Shown here piece by piece: positions 1-10,361 of a stretch of 64,000 bases of DNA (the stretch's first letter is position 1; every line of letters begins with the position of its first letter). The notes beneath the pieces were generated by a model. The model was not told where the DNA came from. It did no database searches and saw only the letters and a program-made list of their open reading frames with translations. This DNA is from Hymenoscyphus infarciens (taxonomy: Eukaryota; Ascomycota; Leotiomycetes; Helotiales; Helotiaceae): positions 248,001 through 312,000 of the forward strand of contig LLCB01000011.1 in assembly GCA_001414345.1 (NCBI GenBank), given 5' to 3'. Made by a program: the position numbers and the translations under genes.

Positions 1-36
1 AACAAGAGCACCCTGTTGTTAAAACTCTTGCTTCTA

Positions 37-966
37 CAGTGAGTTGCGAATTAAGCTTGAATTGAGCCTTTTTTTGTAAATGTGCTTTTTTTTAGAGAAA
101 AGTCTTACTTTTCCCCTTTTTAGAGACTATTTTAATAATTCTGTAATAATAATATATGCTATAAAACTCTAGAAAACAACAAATAGAAGGCTTGTATACT
201 CTTACTACTCTATTAACTTTTTAGAGAGTAAATAGATAATTATATTTCCTCTTCCTTTTTAATAAAGTCTTAGTAGAGATCTTAAAAGCTTACAGTGAGT
301 TGCGAGTTAAGCTTCCTTTTTGACGATTTTTTTAAACCGTGTGTTTTTAGAAAAAGTCTTATCTCTTAGCTACTCTTTCCCTCTTTACTTAATAATTACG
401 TATATTATTATATTTTTAAGAATAGCTAATAAGTGCTCTATACCTCCTTTCTTACTCTATAAACTTTTTAGGAAGAAAACATATACTTTTATATATGTTT
501 GACTTTTTGAGTATTAAAATTTTTCTAAGAATTAACTATTATTAGGTTTATTCTTATTATAATTACTTAATTATAGTAATAAATAGAGAGGAGGTATAAG
601 AAGATATAGCAGTTCTGTCTAGCTAGGTCTTATAACTTAAAAAGTACTTTAGTTTTCTATTTTCTAAGATAAATAAAGAGAGAAAAAATTCTAAAACATC
701 GTCGCAACTTACTATAGTAGGTAATAAATCTTTTTTTTTTAGAAAAGAGATTTTTTCTAAGAAATATCTATTTTTTACTTTATTCTTATTATACTTGTTT
801 TTGAAGTAGTAAAATATAGGAAGAGAAAATAGCTACCTATAGCTAGCTAAGTCACGCCTCTTTTAGAGTACTTTGATTTTTTATTCCTTAAAGAAAAGAG
901 AGAAAGAACAGGAATTTTAAAAAAGCTAAAAAGAGCTAAAAGTAAAGGTTAATTCGTAACTCACTA
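37..966. mobile_element. Nested pair of TA-flanked MITEs (Tc1/mariner-like ends), RIP-like decay
   Basis: The outer element has a left terminal inverted repeat starting at 37 (CAGTGAGTTGCGAATTAA) and a right end at 966 whose reverse complement is TAGTGAGTTACGAATTAA. TA flanks it at 35-36 and 967-968. A second copy lies inside it: left end at 293 (CAGTGAGTTGCGAGTTAA), right end at 714 (reverse complement TAGTAAGTTGCGAC), flanked by TA at 291-292 and 715-716. The arms 37-290 and 293-500 are diverged direct copies, as are the two right arms, so one element apparently inserted into a relative. Differences are mostly C-to-T and G-to-A, as RIP would give. No transposase frame survives. The TA duplications point to the Tc1/mariner superfamily; that assignment is inference. 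Confidence 0.75.
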
Positions 967-2769
967 TATCGAAATAATTCAAGTAAAGAGTAATAATTTG
1001 ATTTAGTCTGTTTATAAACAAGTATATCTAGTAAGAGTATTAATAGAGTCTATTACTTTAAACTATATATTCCTTTAACTCTATAAGAGAATCCTACTTT
1101 ATATACTAGATTTTAGTTCAAGGTCTACTAGAATTCTACAAAGGCCTAACCTATTAAGAGAGAAGCTAATTAATATTTACTTAATAGTATTCTTATTTCT
1201 ACTCTCTTAGATTTAAAAGAAGTAGAAAAGGACAAACAAATGTACTAAAAAAAAAAAAAAAAGATTTGTAATCAACAAAGTTCAACAATAACAATAACAA
1301 ACCCTGAAAAGCCTCTCAGATAATAAGCAAGGCACAGCAGTACTAGAGAATAACAATTTATATGTTATTAAACCGCGATTATTTAACAAGTAGTATTATC
1401 CAACACAACGTAACGAAACATAGATGAACAACCAAACCATAACACTCTGAATAATCCTTGAAATAGTGCAAAAGCAAAAGCAAAAGCAAAAGCAAAACCC
1501 AAACTTGCAGAAAATCAAAACATCCCTCTTCCCCTAAAACAGGAAAGCTCCGTTCAGAATAAGAGCTATAAGCAAAAGAGTCCCAAAAAACCAAACGATC
1601 AAGCAAAGGAAGGAAGAGAGAGAGACAACAACAGCACCGAAAAATAAAGTATAAAACAATAACGATCTTACTAACGGTAACTAAACAACATACTCTTATC
1701 TTTGCATGTTTCCGACTAGCTAAGGGTAGGGTACATGGATCAAGTCTCCCAGCACCAAGCTAGCTAGCTCTTTCGGTCCGCTTCAGATTATTGTACGCGA
1801 GCAAACCTCACATCTCTCATTCATTCATTCTCCTGTCCAAGCCCCAGCAATCCAAACATACCCCATTCGCTCATCGAAGCAATCGGTATCAAAGCAGCAG
1901 CAAAGACCCACCCTGTTTCTTACCTACCCCCTTTCCTTTCCTTACTTAAGCCAAATAATAATAAGAATAATAATAAAAATAAATAAAATAATGAAAAAAT
2001 TGGAATTGCCCTGCCACATTCCTCCTCACAACACCCCCTAAAAATACCGCCTCGGAATTCCCAAGCCATCATCTTCATTACCTACTCGAGGACAAACAGG
2101 TAATAAAAAGGACGTTTTTCCATCCCATCCCATCCCCAAACCACAAGGAAGACCGAAACCAAAAAAAAAAGAATTAGGTCGTGGTTCACGAGGCGGACGC
2201 CTTTCTCTCATCACTACTTCGTTTTCTTCCCCCGCCAGCGCACACCCCGACCTCGAGTTGTGACCACCCACCCCTTCCATCGCCGGACCGAAGGAACAAT
2301 TGGTGTCCTTTCACATACATGGTCGACTACCTATCTTCATGTCGACCTCGACTCACTCACTCCCTCCCGGTCACGCCTTGCCTGACCCTGACCCCTGACT
2401 TACAACACGGATCGCAACGTGGAAGGGGAGACACTGCATTTTGCCTCAACTCGTCTCCTCGACTCTCTCCCTCCTTTCCTCAACTCAAGAGCAGTCCAGG
2501 TGCGAACCTCCAATACGGCTGGACTCAGAGGGTTGTAAGGGAAATGTATTTACCCCAACCGGAGCTAACCATAGCCTTCCACATCCCAAAACAAAAGAGA
2601 AGAGAAACAAGAGGAAAAACGACACGCATAAAGTTCACACGTCTCCAATCAAGAACGACTTATCCATAGAAAAGTTTTTAAACAAGGAAATAGAAGTAAA
2701 GGAAAAACATTACCCAGGAAATTATTTCCATTTCATTATATTTACATATACATCTCACCTCACCGCACC
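967..2769. other. Gene-free segment downstream of the aldehyde dehydrogenase
   Basis: No convincing coding region. AT-rich decayed sequence continues to about 1250. From there the DNA is A- and C-rich with short runs, including five copies of the hexamer AGCAAA at about 1468-1497 and an AATAATAAT-like stretch near 1955-1990. The open frames on both strands lack family character and good starts. The last few hundred bases must hold the 3' UTR and polyadenylation signals of the gene ending at 2770. Confidence 0.6.
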
Positions 2770-4266
2770 TCACAGCTTCGAGAACACAGTCCCGACAACC
2801 CCACCTGCTTCAACCAGCGTACTCTTCTCCCTAACCCAAGCTCCCAACCCCCTTCGACCATTCTCCACCCCCACGCCACTCATCTTCCACCCACCCACGC
2901 TCATCTCCGCCGGGGACTCACCCCAAGTATTGATCCACGTAATACCAGCCTCCAGTTTTCCAATAACCTCATGGCATTGATTGATATCCTTTCCAAAGAC
3001 TCCAGCTGCAAGTCCCATCTTGGTGTTATTCGCACGAGAGATGACTTCAGGGAGGGTGGCATATGGAAGGATGCAGAGCACTGGACCGAAAATCTCCTCG
3101 GTGGTAATCTTCATGGAATCCGTGCAGTCTGTGAAGACCGTGGGCTGTACCCAGAATCCATTTTCATACCCTCTTGGTATCTGAGAAGGTTTTGAAGGAC
3201 CGCCATATAGTAATTTTGCCTTGTCCATTTCCACGCCATGTCGCATGTAGCTAAGGACTTTCTTGTAATGTAATTCCGAAACCAGAGGTCCGAAGTTGCT
3301 GTTTGGGTCCATTGGCTCCAGTGGACGTATGCGGTCCATTTTCTCAACCAGCCTCTTCTCAAAAGCGGCCTTCATCGAAGTAGGAACGAAGACTCGAGTC
3401 CCGTTTGTGCAAACCTGACCAGTGGAGAAGAAGTTCGCCATCATTGCTCCGTCTACGGCATCTTCCAGCTCAGTATCAGGAAGAATGATGAGAGGACTCT
3501 TGCCTCCCAATTCCATGGTCACATATTTCATCCCTCCAGCTGCGGATGCTGCAACCTTTTTTCCGGTCGAAACCTGACCTGTGAAACTTACTTTGGAAAT
3601 TCCTGGATGCTGGGTGAGGTATCCACCAACAGCCCCATCTCCATGAACGATATTGAAAACTCCTGGAGGAACACCAGCTTCAGAGTAAATTTGTGCCAAA
3701 ATCTGTCCATGAAGAGGGGTAACCTCAGATGGCTTGTAGATCATACAATTGCCAGCAGCCAGGCAAGGTGCAGATTTCCACAAGGCAATCTGTATTGGGT
3801 AATTCCAAGCTCCAATCCCCACACAAACTCCTAAAGCTTCCTTTTTTGTGTATAACCAGGCATCTGGACGTAATTGTGTTGTCTCTCCATTCAGACCTCC
3901 ACTCGCTACTAGATTCGCAAAGTACTCGAGAACATCTGCGCCAGTGACCACATCTACAGTGCTTGTCTCTGAGAACGGTTTGCCAGTATCATGTGTCTCG
4001 ACTTTTGATATTTCATCGTTTCGTTCGCGGAGGAGGGATACGGCTTTGAGGAGGATTCGAGATCGTACGAGAGGGGGAGTTTGGGACCACGAGGGGAAAG
4101 CAGCTTGTGCTGAAGATATCGCAGAATCAACATCGGCTTCGGAAGCGGTCTGAATTTCTGCTAGTGGTTTTGCGGTGGAGGGGTCGATGCTGGAAAAGGA
4201 CTTGCCGGATGTGGCTGGTTGGGCTTGGCCATGGTAGTAGAGCTGTTGAGGAGCGTATTGGGTCAT
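2770..4266 (-). CDS. Betaine-aldehyde dehydrogenase (ALDH superfamily)
   Basis: A 498-residue NAD(P)-dependent aldehyde dehydrogenase in one exon. The ATG at 4266 is chosen because the open frame above it begins only with GTG. Visible family marks are the Rossmann-region GIGAWNYP (Asn155), the general-base glutamate in MELGGKSP (Glu252) and the catalytic cysteine in STGQVCTNG (Cys286). Length is normal for the family. It most resembles betaine-aldehyde dehydrogenases, which oxidise betaine aldehyde to glycine betaine. Divergent pairing with the choline oxidase at 6064 supports that substrate: together the two would convert choline to the osmoprotectant and methyl donor glycine betaine. The C-terminus ends in FSKL; the final SKL tripeptide is a classical PTS1, so a peroxisomal location is possible. 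Another aminoaldehyde substrate cannot be excluded from sequence alone. Confidence 0.9.
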   Translation of the reverse strand: MTQYAPQQLYYHGQAQPATSGKSFSSIDPSTAKPLAEIQTASEADVDSAISSAQAAFPSWSQTPPLVRSRILLKAVSLLRERNDEISKVETHDTGKPFSETSTVDVVTGADVLEYFANLVASGGLNGETTQLRPDAWLYTKKEALGVCVGIGAWNYPIQIALWKSAPCLAAGNCMIYKPSEVTPLHGQILAQIYSEAGVPPGVFNIVHGDGAVGGYLTQHPGISKVSFTGQVSTGKKVAASAAGGMKYVTMELGGKSPLIILPDTELEDAVDGAMMANFFSTGQVCTNGTRVFVPTSMKAAFEKRLVEKMDRIRPLEPMDPNSNFGPLVSELHYKKVLSYMRHGVEMDKAKLLYGGPSKPSQIPRGYENGFWVQPTVFTDCTDSMKITTEEIFGPVLCILPYATLPEVISRANNTKMGLAAGVFGKDINQCHEVIGKLEAGITWINTWGESPAEMSVGGWKMSGVGVENGRRGLGAWVREKSTLVEAGGVVGTVFSKL

Positions 4267-4805
4267 GGTGGTTTGGTCGTTGTTGGTTGTTGAGGAGTAC
4301 GAGTTTGATCTGATCACAAGAGTCCTTGCATACGGGTAACTATATCTTCCTTGTTAGAGCAAAATCGAGCTAGAAATGGCGCCTCTATCACATTAATGCC
4401 GTTGCTTTGCTTGCAACTTGTGATGAAACTATAATTCTTCTTCTCCACTTGCCGGATTCTCTCAATGTCTTTAGCAGCGACACTGGCCCTGCCTCTCAAG
4501 ATCCAAGTTACGGAAGCAGCCAAGTGATGCCCAAGGATGGTGATGGATAGATAAAAGACGGACTTCTACCGGCTTTCACTCGGTCTTGTCCGACGTGACG
4601 ACGTCGACGTTGACCGTCAGCGGGATGTGGAACTCTTGTTGAGGCGAAAGTGGAATCGTCAGTTGCGGTGAGTGGATAGCAATGGGTTGAACCTGTTTGT
4701 GTCAGGATTGGGCGAGGATTGAGTCGTGAGGGAAGAAGATAACTGGATGGGATGACTTTTTCTGGCAAAGGCAATTCATCGGTGCGAGATTTGTTTTGGC
4801 CGATG

Positions 4806-4855
4806 CGAGGCGGCGATCGGGAGGCGAGGCGGCGAGGCGAGGCGGCGAGGCGAGC
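4806..4855. repeat. GC-rich 13-bp tandem repeat in the betaine promoter
   Basis: Imperfect tandem copies of GAGGCGGCGAGGC occur in the region shared by the two betaine genes. The array is far more GC-rich than its surroundings and lies about 540 bp upstream of the dehydrogenase start. Whether it binds a protein is unknown. Confidence 0.75.
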
Positions 4856-5300
4856 CTTGGGGTTTGTTTTGTGTTGCCGAGGCAGATTGACTTTGGGGAT
4901 TGACTTTATAACCAGCCCTGTTACAAGGTTAGAATGGTGAGTAGAAACGTCTGACTACGTCATGCAGCTTATTTTTAATAATAAGATAAGACCTAAACTT
5001 CAAAATGATTTCCAAGTCGCCAAAAGTCTTCGTACTATTGTATACAAGCTCACCGCCGCTTTCCTTCGAGTTCCCTATTTACAACAAGGGCTGGGTCAGA
5101 CCTTGAGGGTCTTGCTGCATTACATTGCATGTACAGGGTAAGCAAAATGTCGGTTGACCACTGAAATAGAGGGATTCCGCCCCGACGACCGTAGCATGGC
5201 CGTGGAACCCTGAAAAGACCGCTCGCTTCTTTGCAACGCTGGAAGGCTAAAATACCCGAGTGAAAATCTCTGTCCAGAGAAAGAGTACATTTATGGCGTC

Positions 5301-5632
5301 ATTTGTATGTTATTTGTATGTTATTTGTATGTTATTTGTAACGGAAGATGCTTGACAAGTGAGAAGTCGAGTTTGAAGTTCAGAGTCAAAAGTCGATGTT
5401 TCTCCAATGCAAAGGTCGAGTAGGAGGAGCACGAGGCAAAGAAGTACCCCAGGATGGATACGCCGGATACCCGAGGCTTGGAACCCCGGAAATCTAAGAT
5501 CTTTCTTTGTGTTCGGTTCGATCTGGAAAACTTCACTTACCGTGTTAGCGTATCTAAGCATCACACCAAACCTTCTTAGCTCTTCTTCCGTCTCTTCTGT
5601 CTCTTCCGTCTCTTCTGTCTCTTCCGTCTCTT
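5301..5632. repeat. Two short tandem arrays (11-bp TATTTGTATGT; 18-bp CT-rich)
   Basis: The 11-bp unit occupies 5301-5340. The pyrimidine array at about 5582-5632 alternates CCGTCTCTT and CTGTCTCTT half-units. Read on the minus strand the second array would encode Glu-Thr-Glu repeats, but no gene model supports translation. Confidence 0.75.
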
Positions 5633-6063
5633 CCTCTGACCTCACAATTCACTTCACTCCAAACTCGAGAAGCGAGTGGATAAACATCACTTTTTGACAT
5701 CTCCATCTAAACCTTTTCTGGACTACCTAAACCTCCCCCCCTTTAGCTCCACCCGGCTTCATATACCCACCCGGCCTACTAGTACTCCACATTGTTACAG
5801 GTCAGCTCACTCACCCACATCCTCAAAAAAGATTTCTTATCGTTATCGTTCCATCCTCACATCGAACGATAACAATCAAGATCAAGCTCGTTGAATTTGA
5901 CAAAAAAGATTCCTCTTTCTGGTGATCCCTCATCAATTAACATCTCACAGCTAGAAGGGACTGCAAAATCCAAATAGCACTTAGTCCCATCTCCCAAGCG
6001 CAGCTTTCCTCATCCACAAAAAACAGCTCAATTGCTCACCCAATTGCAAATCTCTCATCAAAG

Positions 6064-7779
6064 ATGACCACCGAATTTCTCTCCCCCTCTCAAGTCAAGG
6101 ACTTTGACTATGTCATTGTGGGTGGTGGTACCGCAGGATGTGTCATCGCCAGTCGACTTTCGGAATACCTTCCTCACAAGAAAGTCCTCATCGTCGAAGC
6201 TGGTCCTAGCGACTTCAACGACGACCGCGTCCTCAAGCTCAAAGAATGGCTCTCACTGCTCGGAGGTGAACTCGATTACGATTATGGAACTACAGAACAG
6301 CCCAATGGTAAACTTCCAATCCGTAGTTCTTTATCTCCAAACTAACTGTAAACTCTAGGAAACTCACATATCAGACATTCCCGCGCCAAAGTCCTAGGAG
6401 GCTGCTCTTCTCACAACACACTCATCTCCTTCCGACCCTTCGAATACGACTGTCAAATATGGGAATCCCTAGGGTGTAAAGGGTGGTCTTTCAAGACCAT
6501 GACCCGACTCATCGACAACCTCCGCAACCAAATCCAACCTGTCCACCACCGACACAGAAACCAAATCTGCAAAGATTGGATCACGGCTTCCAGCATGGCT
6601 ATGAAAATCCCCATCATCCCCGACTTCAACTCTGAGATCCGTGAAAAGGGAGCTCTAGAAGAGGGAGTAGGCTTCTTTTCCGTATCCTACAACCCAGATG
6701 ATGGACGACGAAGCTCCGCATCAGTAGCTTATATCCACCCTATTCTACGAGGTGCCGAAAACCGACCCAACCTCATCATTCTCACCGGTGCCTGGGTCTC
6801 CAAAATCAACCTCTCCGGAAAGAAAGTCACAGGTGTAAACCTGGCCTTGAAATCCGGTCTCAAACTCACAATCACCCCCAAAGCAGAAACCATCATCTGC
6901 GCTGGTGCAGTCGACACCCCCAGACTTCTCCTCCACTCTGGAATTGGACCAAGAGAACAACTCACCTCCCTAGGTCTCCAATCCCTCCACCATCTCCCAG
7001 GAGTAGGAGAGAACCTAATCGACCACCCCGAATCCATCATAATGTGGGAACTCAACGCCCCCGTCCCCCCACAAACCACCATGGACTCGGACGCAGGAAT
7101 CTTCCTCCGCCGCGAAGTCCCCAACGCAGCAGCCACCAACAAAGACCCCGTCCTCAACCCCTCCTCCCTCCCCGACGGCAAAATCGCAGACATAATGATG
7201 CACTGCTACCAAATCCCCTTCTGTCTCAACACCGCGCGCCTAGGCTACGACGTCCCCCTAAACGCCTTCTGCATGACCCCCAACATCCCCCGTCCCCGAA
7301 GCAGAGGAAGAATCTACCTCACCTCGCCCGATCCCGCCGTCAAGCCCGCCCTCGATTTCCGCTACTTCACCGACCCAGAGGGCTACGATGCCGCCACGCT
7401 CGTCGCAGGCATGAAAGCCGCGCGCAAGATCGCCCAAGAAGCCCCCTTCTCCAACTGGCTCATCCGCGAAGTCGCACCGGGACCAAAAGTGCAAACGGAC
7501 GAGGAACTCTCCGCTTACGCCAGATCCGTAGCTCATACCGTCTACCACCCAGCCGGAACGACAAAAATGGGTGCTGATTCGGATGAAATGGCTGTAGTGG
7601 ACGAGAAGTTGAATATCCGTGGTTTGAGCGGTGTTAGAATTGCAGATGCCGGTGTTTTCCCAACAATGACGAGTATCAACCCCATGCTGACCGTTTTGGC
7701 GATTGGAGAGCGGGCAGCGGAGTTGATCGCTGAGTCTGCGGGGTGGAGGGGTAATGTTGAGGGGCGGGCTTTGTTGTAG
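6064..7779 (+). CDS. Choline oxidase (GMC flavoprotein oxidoreductase)
   Basis: Model join(6064..6307,6359..7779), 554 residues. The single 51-nt intron has a CTAACTG branch site. The protein is a full-length glucose-methanol-choline oxidoreductase: FAD-binding VGGGTAG (residues 19-25), RHSRAKVLGGCSSHN (86-101) with the histidine expected to carry covalent FAD (His100), DHPES (His304, Glu306), the active-site histidine in VYHPAG (His478) and the asparagine of INPM (Asn522). The whole chain tracks bacterial choline oxidase as I remember it, so the likely reaction is oxidation of choline through betaine aldehyde to glycine betaine, with oxygen as acceptor. The adjacent betaine-aldehyde dehydrogenase fits. 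The residue after His-Asn is Thr102, where I recall serine (Ser101) in the Arthrobacter enzyme. A choline dehydrogenase-like activity is the alternative. Confidence 0.92.
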
Positions 7780-8927
7780 ATGGGTGTATGTATCAGATGC
7801 GTAAGGTTGGATAGGTATGTGGTTTCCCCCAAGTCCTCATTGGGGATTTTTGAAAAGGTTCCCCGGCTTGAAATGAGATGAAGAAGATAAACTTCTGGTT
7901 TCAGAAGTCGAGACTTTTGGTAGAAGGAAGCAGGTACCTTATAAAAAAAAAAGACTTACTCAAAAAATTGTGTTTATACGATAGAATACCACAAATAAGA
8001 AAATTATGTTACCTTAACGAGACTTGTGTGGGAGAGATGAGATTGTACTTTTAGAAAGGCAGAGGATCCGAGTCGACCTACCTTGTGTTTCCAACTAGCA
8101 CAGCTTCCTGCGTTCCTTGGTCTCTTCTCCCCTTCATTTCCTTCCTTCTATTCATCTCATCCCAACTCTTCTTCTCTCTTCCCTTTTCCTCTCTTCCCTT
8201 CACACCTCCCAACTTGTCTCTTCCCAACCAAATGTGTTAAAAAACGACAACAAGCCTAGGAAGTGCAGTAAAGACTCCAACTCATCTTCTCTTCCGCAAA
8301 CGAGCAAGAAAAGTAAACCATTTCAGAGATTAGAGCAATGGGAGTAGAAAAGAAGAGTAAAAGTAGGAAGTGAAAGCCATACAAGCCCCCCTCTTGACTC
8401 ACAAGCACACTAAAGAAAATCCTCCCGAGCTTCCCCGACCCCTCAGAACCAAACACATAGCCCATCCAAAAACCGAGAGCCAGACAAAAATATTTATAAA
8501 GACGGTATATTTATTAACCCTCTCCCACGCCGGAGACCACTATCTACAACAACCCAAAAAGCCAAAAGCCAAAAACCGACGGGCACCTACAGTCCTATCA
8601 ACCGATCCACTCTCGTCCTAGAAAACCCAATACGCCATTCCCTAGGTGAAAACCCCCAATTCTACCCTATAAAAGGAGGCGACCAAAAAAAGCCAATGAT
8701 TTTGTCCTGTACAGAAAAGAAAAGAAAGAAAGAAAGAAGAGGAAAAAAGAAGAAAAAAGGAATTACAATTCAATATCCAGACATGTCAATTACGCCCCAA
8801 TGCATGGCCCAACGCTATGTTATTCAAACTTTCAATTCCCCAAAAGTGCTGGCTTTTCCAACCGTTACAGTATCGTGCGCTCGGTATTGGACATTTTGTA
8901 TGCAAGAGAGAGAGAGAGAAAGATGAT
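7780..8927. other. Intergenic region between two converging genes
   Basis: Shared 3' flank of choline oxidase and the Chs7-type gene. It contains A/G-rich runs (GAAA-type at about 8716-8760) and a short GA dinucleotide run near 8907-8920. Open frames here are short and low-complexity. No gene is supported. Confidence 0.65.
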
Positions 8928-10056
8928 CTAGTATGCGAAGCCCCCATAGTTTGAATTTCGACCGTGGACGGGTTGACTGTTGTATGCGGCGCTGGAATCT
9001 TGGTCTTCGTAGATGATGGTTCGTCGGTCGTCGTCCATCAATGGTTCCTTGACTTCCCAGTTGTTCTGTTTGGTTCCGACGGAGAATTCGAGATCTTCGC
9101 GGGTGATGGAGTCCCAGTACTATAATAAAAGTCAGTAACATATTCTACACACTACCGAGAAAGCAAGAGGGGTAAACAAACCTTGTAAACCATCATGACT
9201 GCAAGTAAATTGCAAATGGTTGCAAAGAACAACCCATCAAGGTAATGTTCAATAGCAGTACAGATCTGAACCCCGAAAACATACAAGATGACCTGGCCCA
9301 TAACCAAGAAGAAGACTCCGAAAATGATATCTCCCAACGGCCATCTATCTTCCAAGGTGTTGATAACGAGGATAATTTGCATGACTATGTATACGGCTAA
9401 TGCAATAGCATTAACCAAATACACCACCACAAAAAGTCCAACCGTTCTCGTAGGACCAAGACCAGCCCAACTCTTGAAAGTGGCCAGGGAAACCAGGAAA
9501 CTAATGATGAAGAAGGCAAAACTGATCGTGCGCATCAGCCAGACCGATAACGTTGTGCCATCCTCGTATAGTTGGAAACCGACAAAGCCATTGATGAGCA
9601 AGCAAACGCAGAGTGCTGATATGAGGCCATTTTGTACCGCGACGAAGTATGGATAGGCGTCATTGCCGACGGGGACAACACCGGAATCGAGAATGAGGGA
9701 TACAAAGGTAAGAATCATGTAGATGTAGAAGAAGGCGATGATCTCCTTGCGACCTGCGATGGAAAATATCAGTATAAAGACCCCAAATATCATCTCAAAA
9801 TAACCCGGGAAAACATACCAACAGCAGTAAATTTACTCCGCACATGCAGAATCATAATCACCGTCATAATAAGCGCAGCAATATGCATAAACGACGCAGC
9901 GCCCTGAAAGATAAGGGTGTTTGCCAACTCAATATTACGCGCAAAGCAATCGGCCTCGATCCCGTATGAATTCGTGGTCGTCGAGAAATGGCCTACGACG
10001 GCACATAATGGTACCTGTGCTTGTCGACATATCGAATCGAAGTCGCCGAACCCCAT
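8928..10056 (-). CDS. CHS7: Chitin synthase export chaperone, Chs7 family
   Basis: Model complement(join(8928..9119,9182..9753,9819..10056)), 333 residues, introns of 62 and 65 nt. The N-terminus MGFGDFDSICRQ, the segments HVRSKFTAVGRKEII and ILHVRSKF, the run of about seven hydrophobic helices between residues 45 and 270, and the tail YWDSITREDLEFSVGTKQNN are hallmarks of the fungal Chs7/CSE-7 family. These polytopic ER membrane proteins are needed for chitin synthase (Chs3 class) to fold and leave the ER, so the role is in cell-wall chitin deposition. Conservation makes the call secure. The soluble, acidic C-terminal tail (about residues 285-333) is the variable part of the family. The gene converges on choline oxidase and has no evident functional link to it. 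Confidence 0.95.
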
Positions 10057-10312
10057 CTTGCCTATCCTGTCCTATCCTCTGGCTAAATATGCCTTCTCCT
10101 CCAACCCTACTATCACTATTTGTATGGATGTTTTGGTGTTTTGGGCTGCCGAGCGAAAGCCCCCTCTGAAGCTGGCGAGCGCGGCCTTTTGGAAGAATAC
10201 GAGGTGATGGAAGGATGCGAAGTTGGCAAGAATTGTTGGTATAGCGAATGTTGGTCGAGGAGGAAGTAGCGATCGTGGAGCAGCTGCTCAAGGGTAATTA
10301 TTGAGTTTGTGG

Positions 10313-10361
10313 TGGGGAGGAGGGAGGGAGGGAGGAGGGAGGGAGGAGGGAGGGAGGAGGC
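10313..10361. repeat. Purine tandem array (GGGAGGA type)
   Basis: A run of GGGAGG/GGAGGGA units on the plus strand, upstream of the Chs7-type gene (pyrimidine-rich on that gene's strand). Such a tract could form a G-quadruplex or act as a nucleosome-poor promoter element; this is inference. Confidence 0.7.

Larger units (their letters stand above)
4267..6063. promoter_or_regulatory. Divergent promoter region of the betaine-aldehyde dehydrogenase and choline oxidase genes, with three short tandem repeats
   Basis: This 1.8-kb region separates the two start codons and must carry both promoters. It holds three distinct tandem repeats: a GC-rich array built on GAGGCGGCGAGGC at about 4806-4855; an 11-bp TATTTGTATGT unit repeated about 3.5 times at 5301-5340; and an 18-bp pyrimidine array (alternating CCGTCTCTT and CTGTCTCTT) at about 5582-5632. 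The last 350 bases before 6064 are C- and T-rich, as is usual for fungal 5' leaders. No coding region is supported. Confidence 0.7.

Noticed and set aside
2181..2980. Two overlapping plus-strand frames of 162 and 179 codons
   Set aside because: Pro/Ser-rich translation of C-rich DNA; the first lacks an ATG start, and the end of the second overlaps the dehydrogenase in antisense.
7044..7577. 177-codon Arg/Pro-rich plus-strand frame
   Set aside because: Out-of-frame shadow of the choline oxidase gene.
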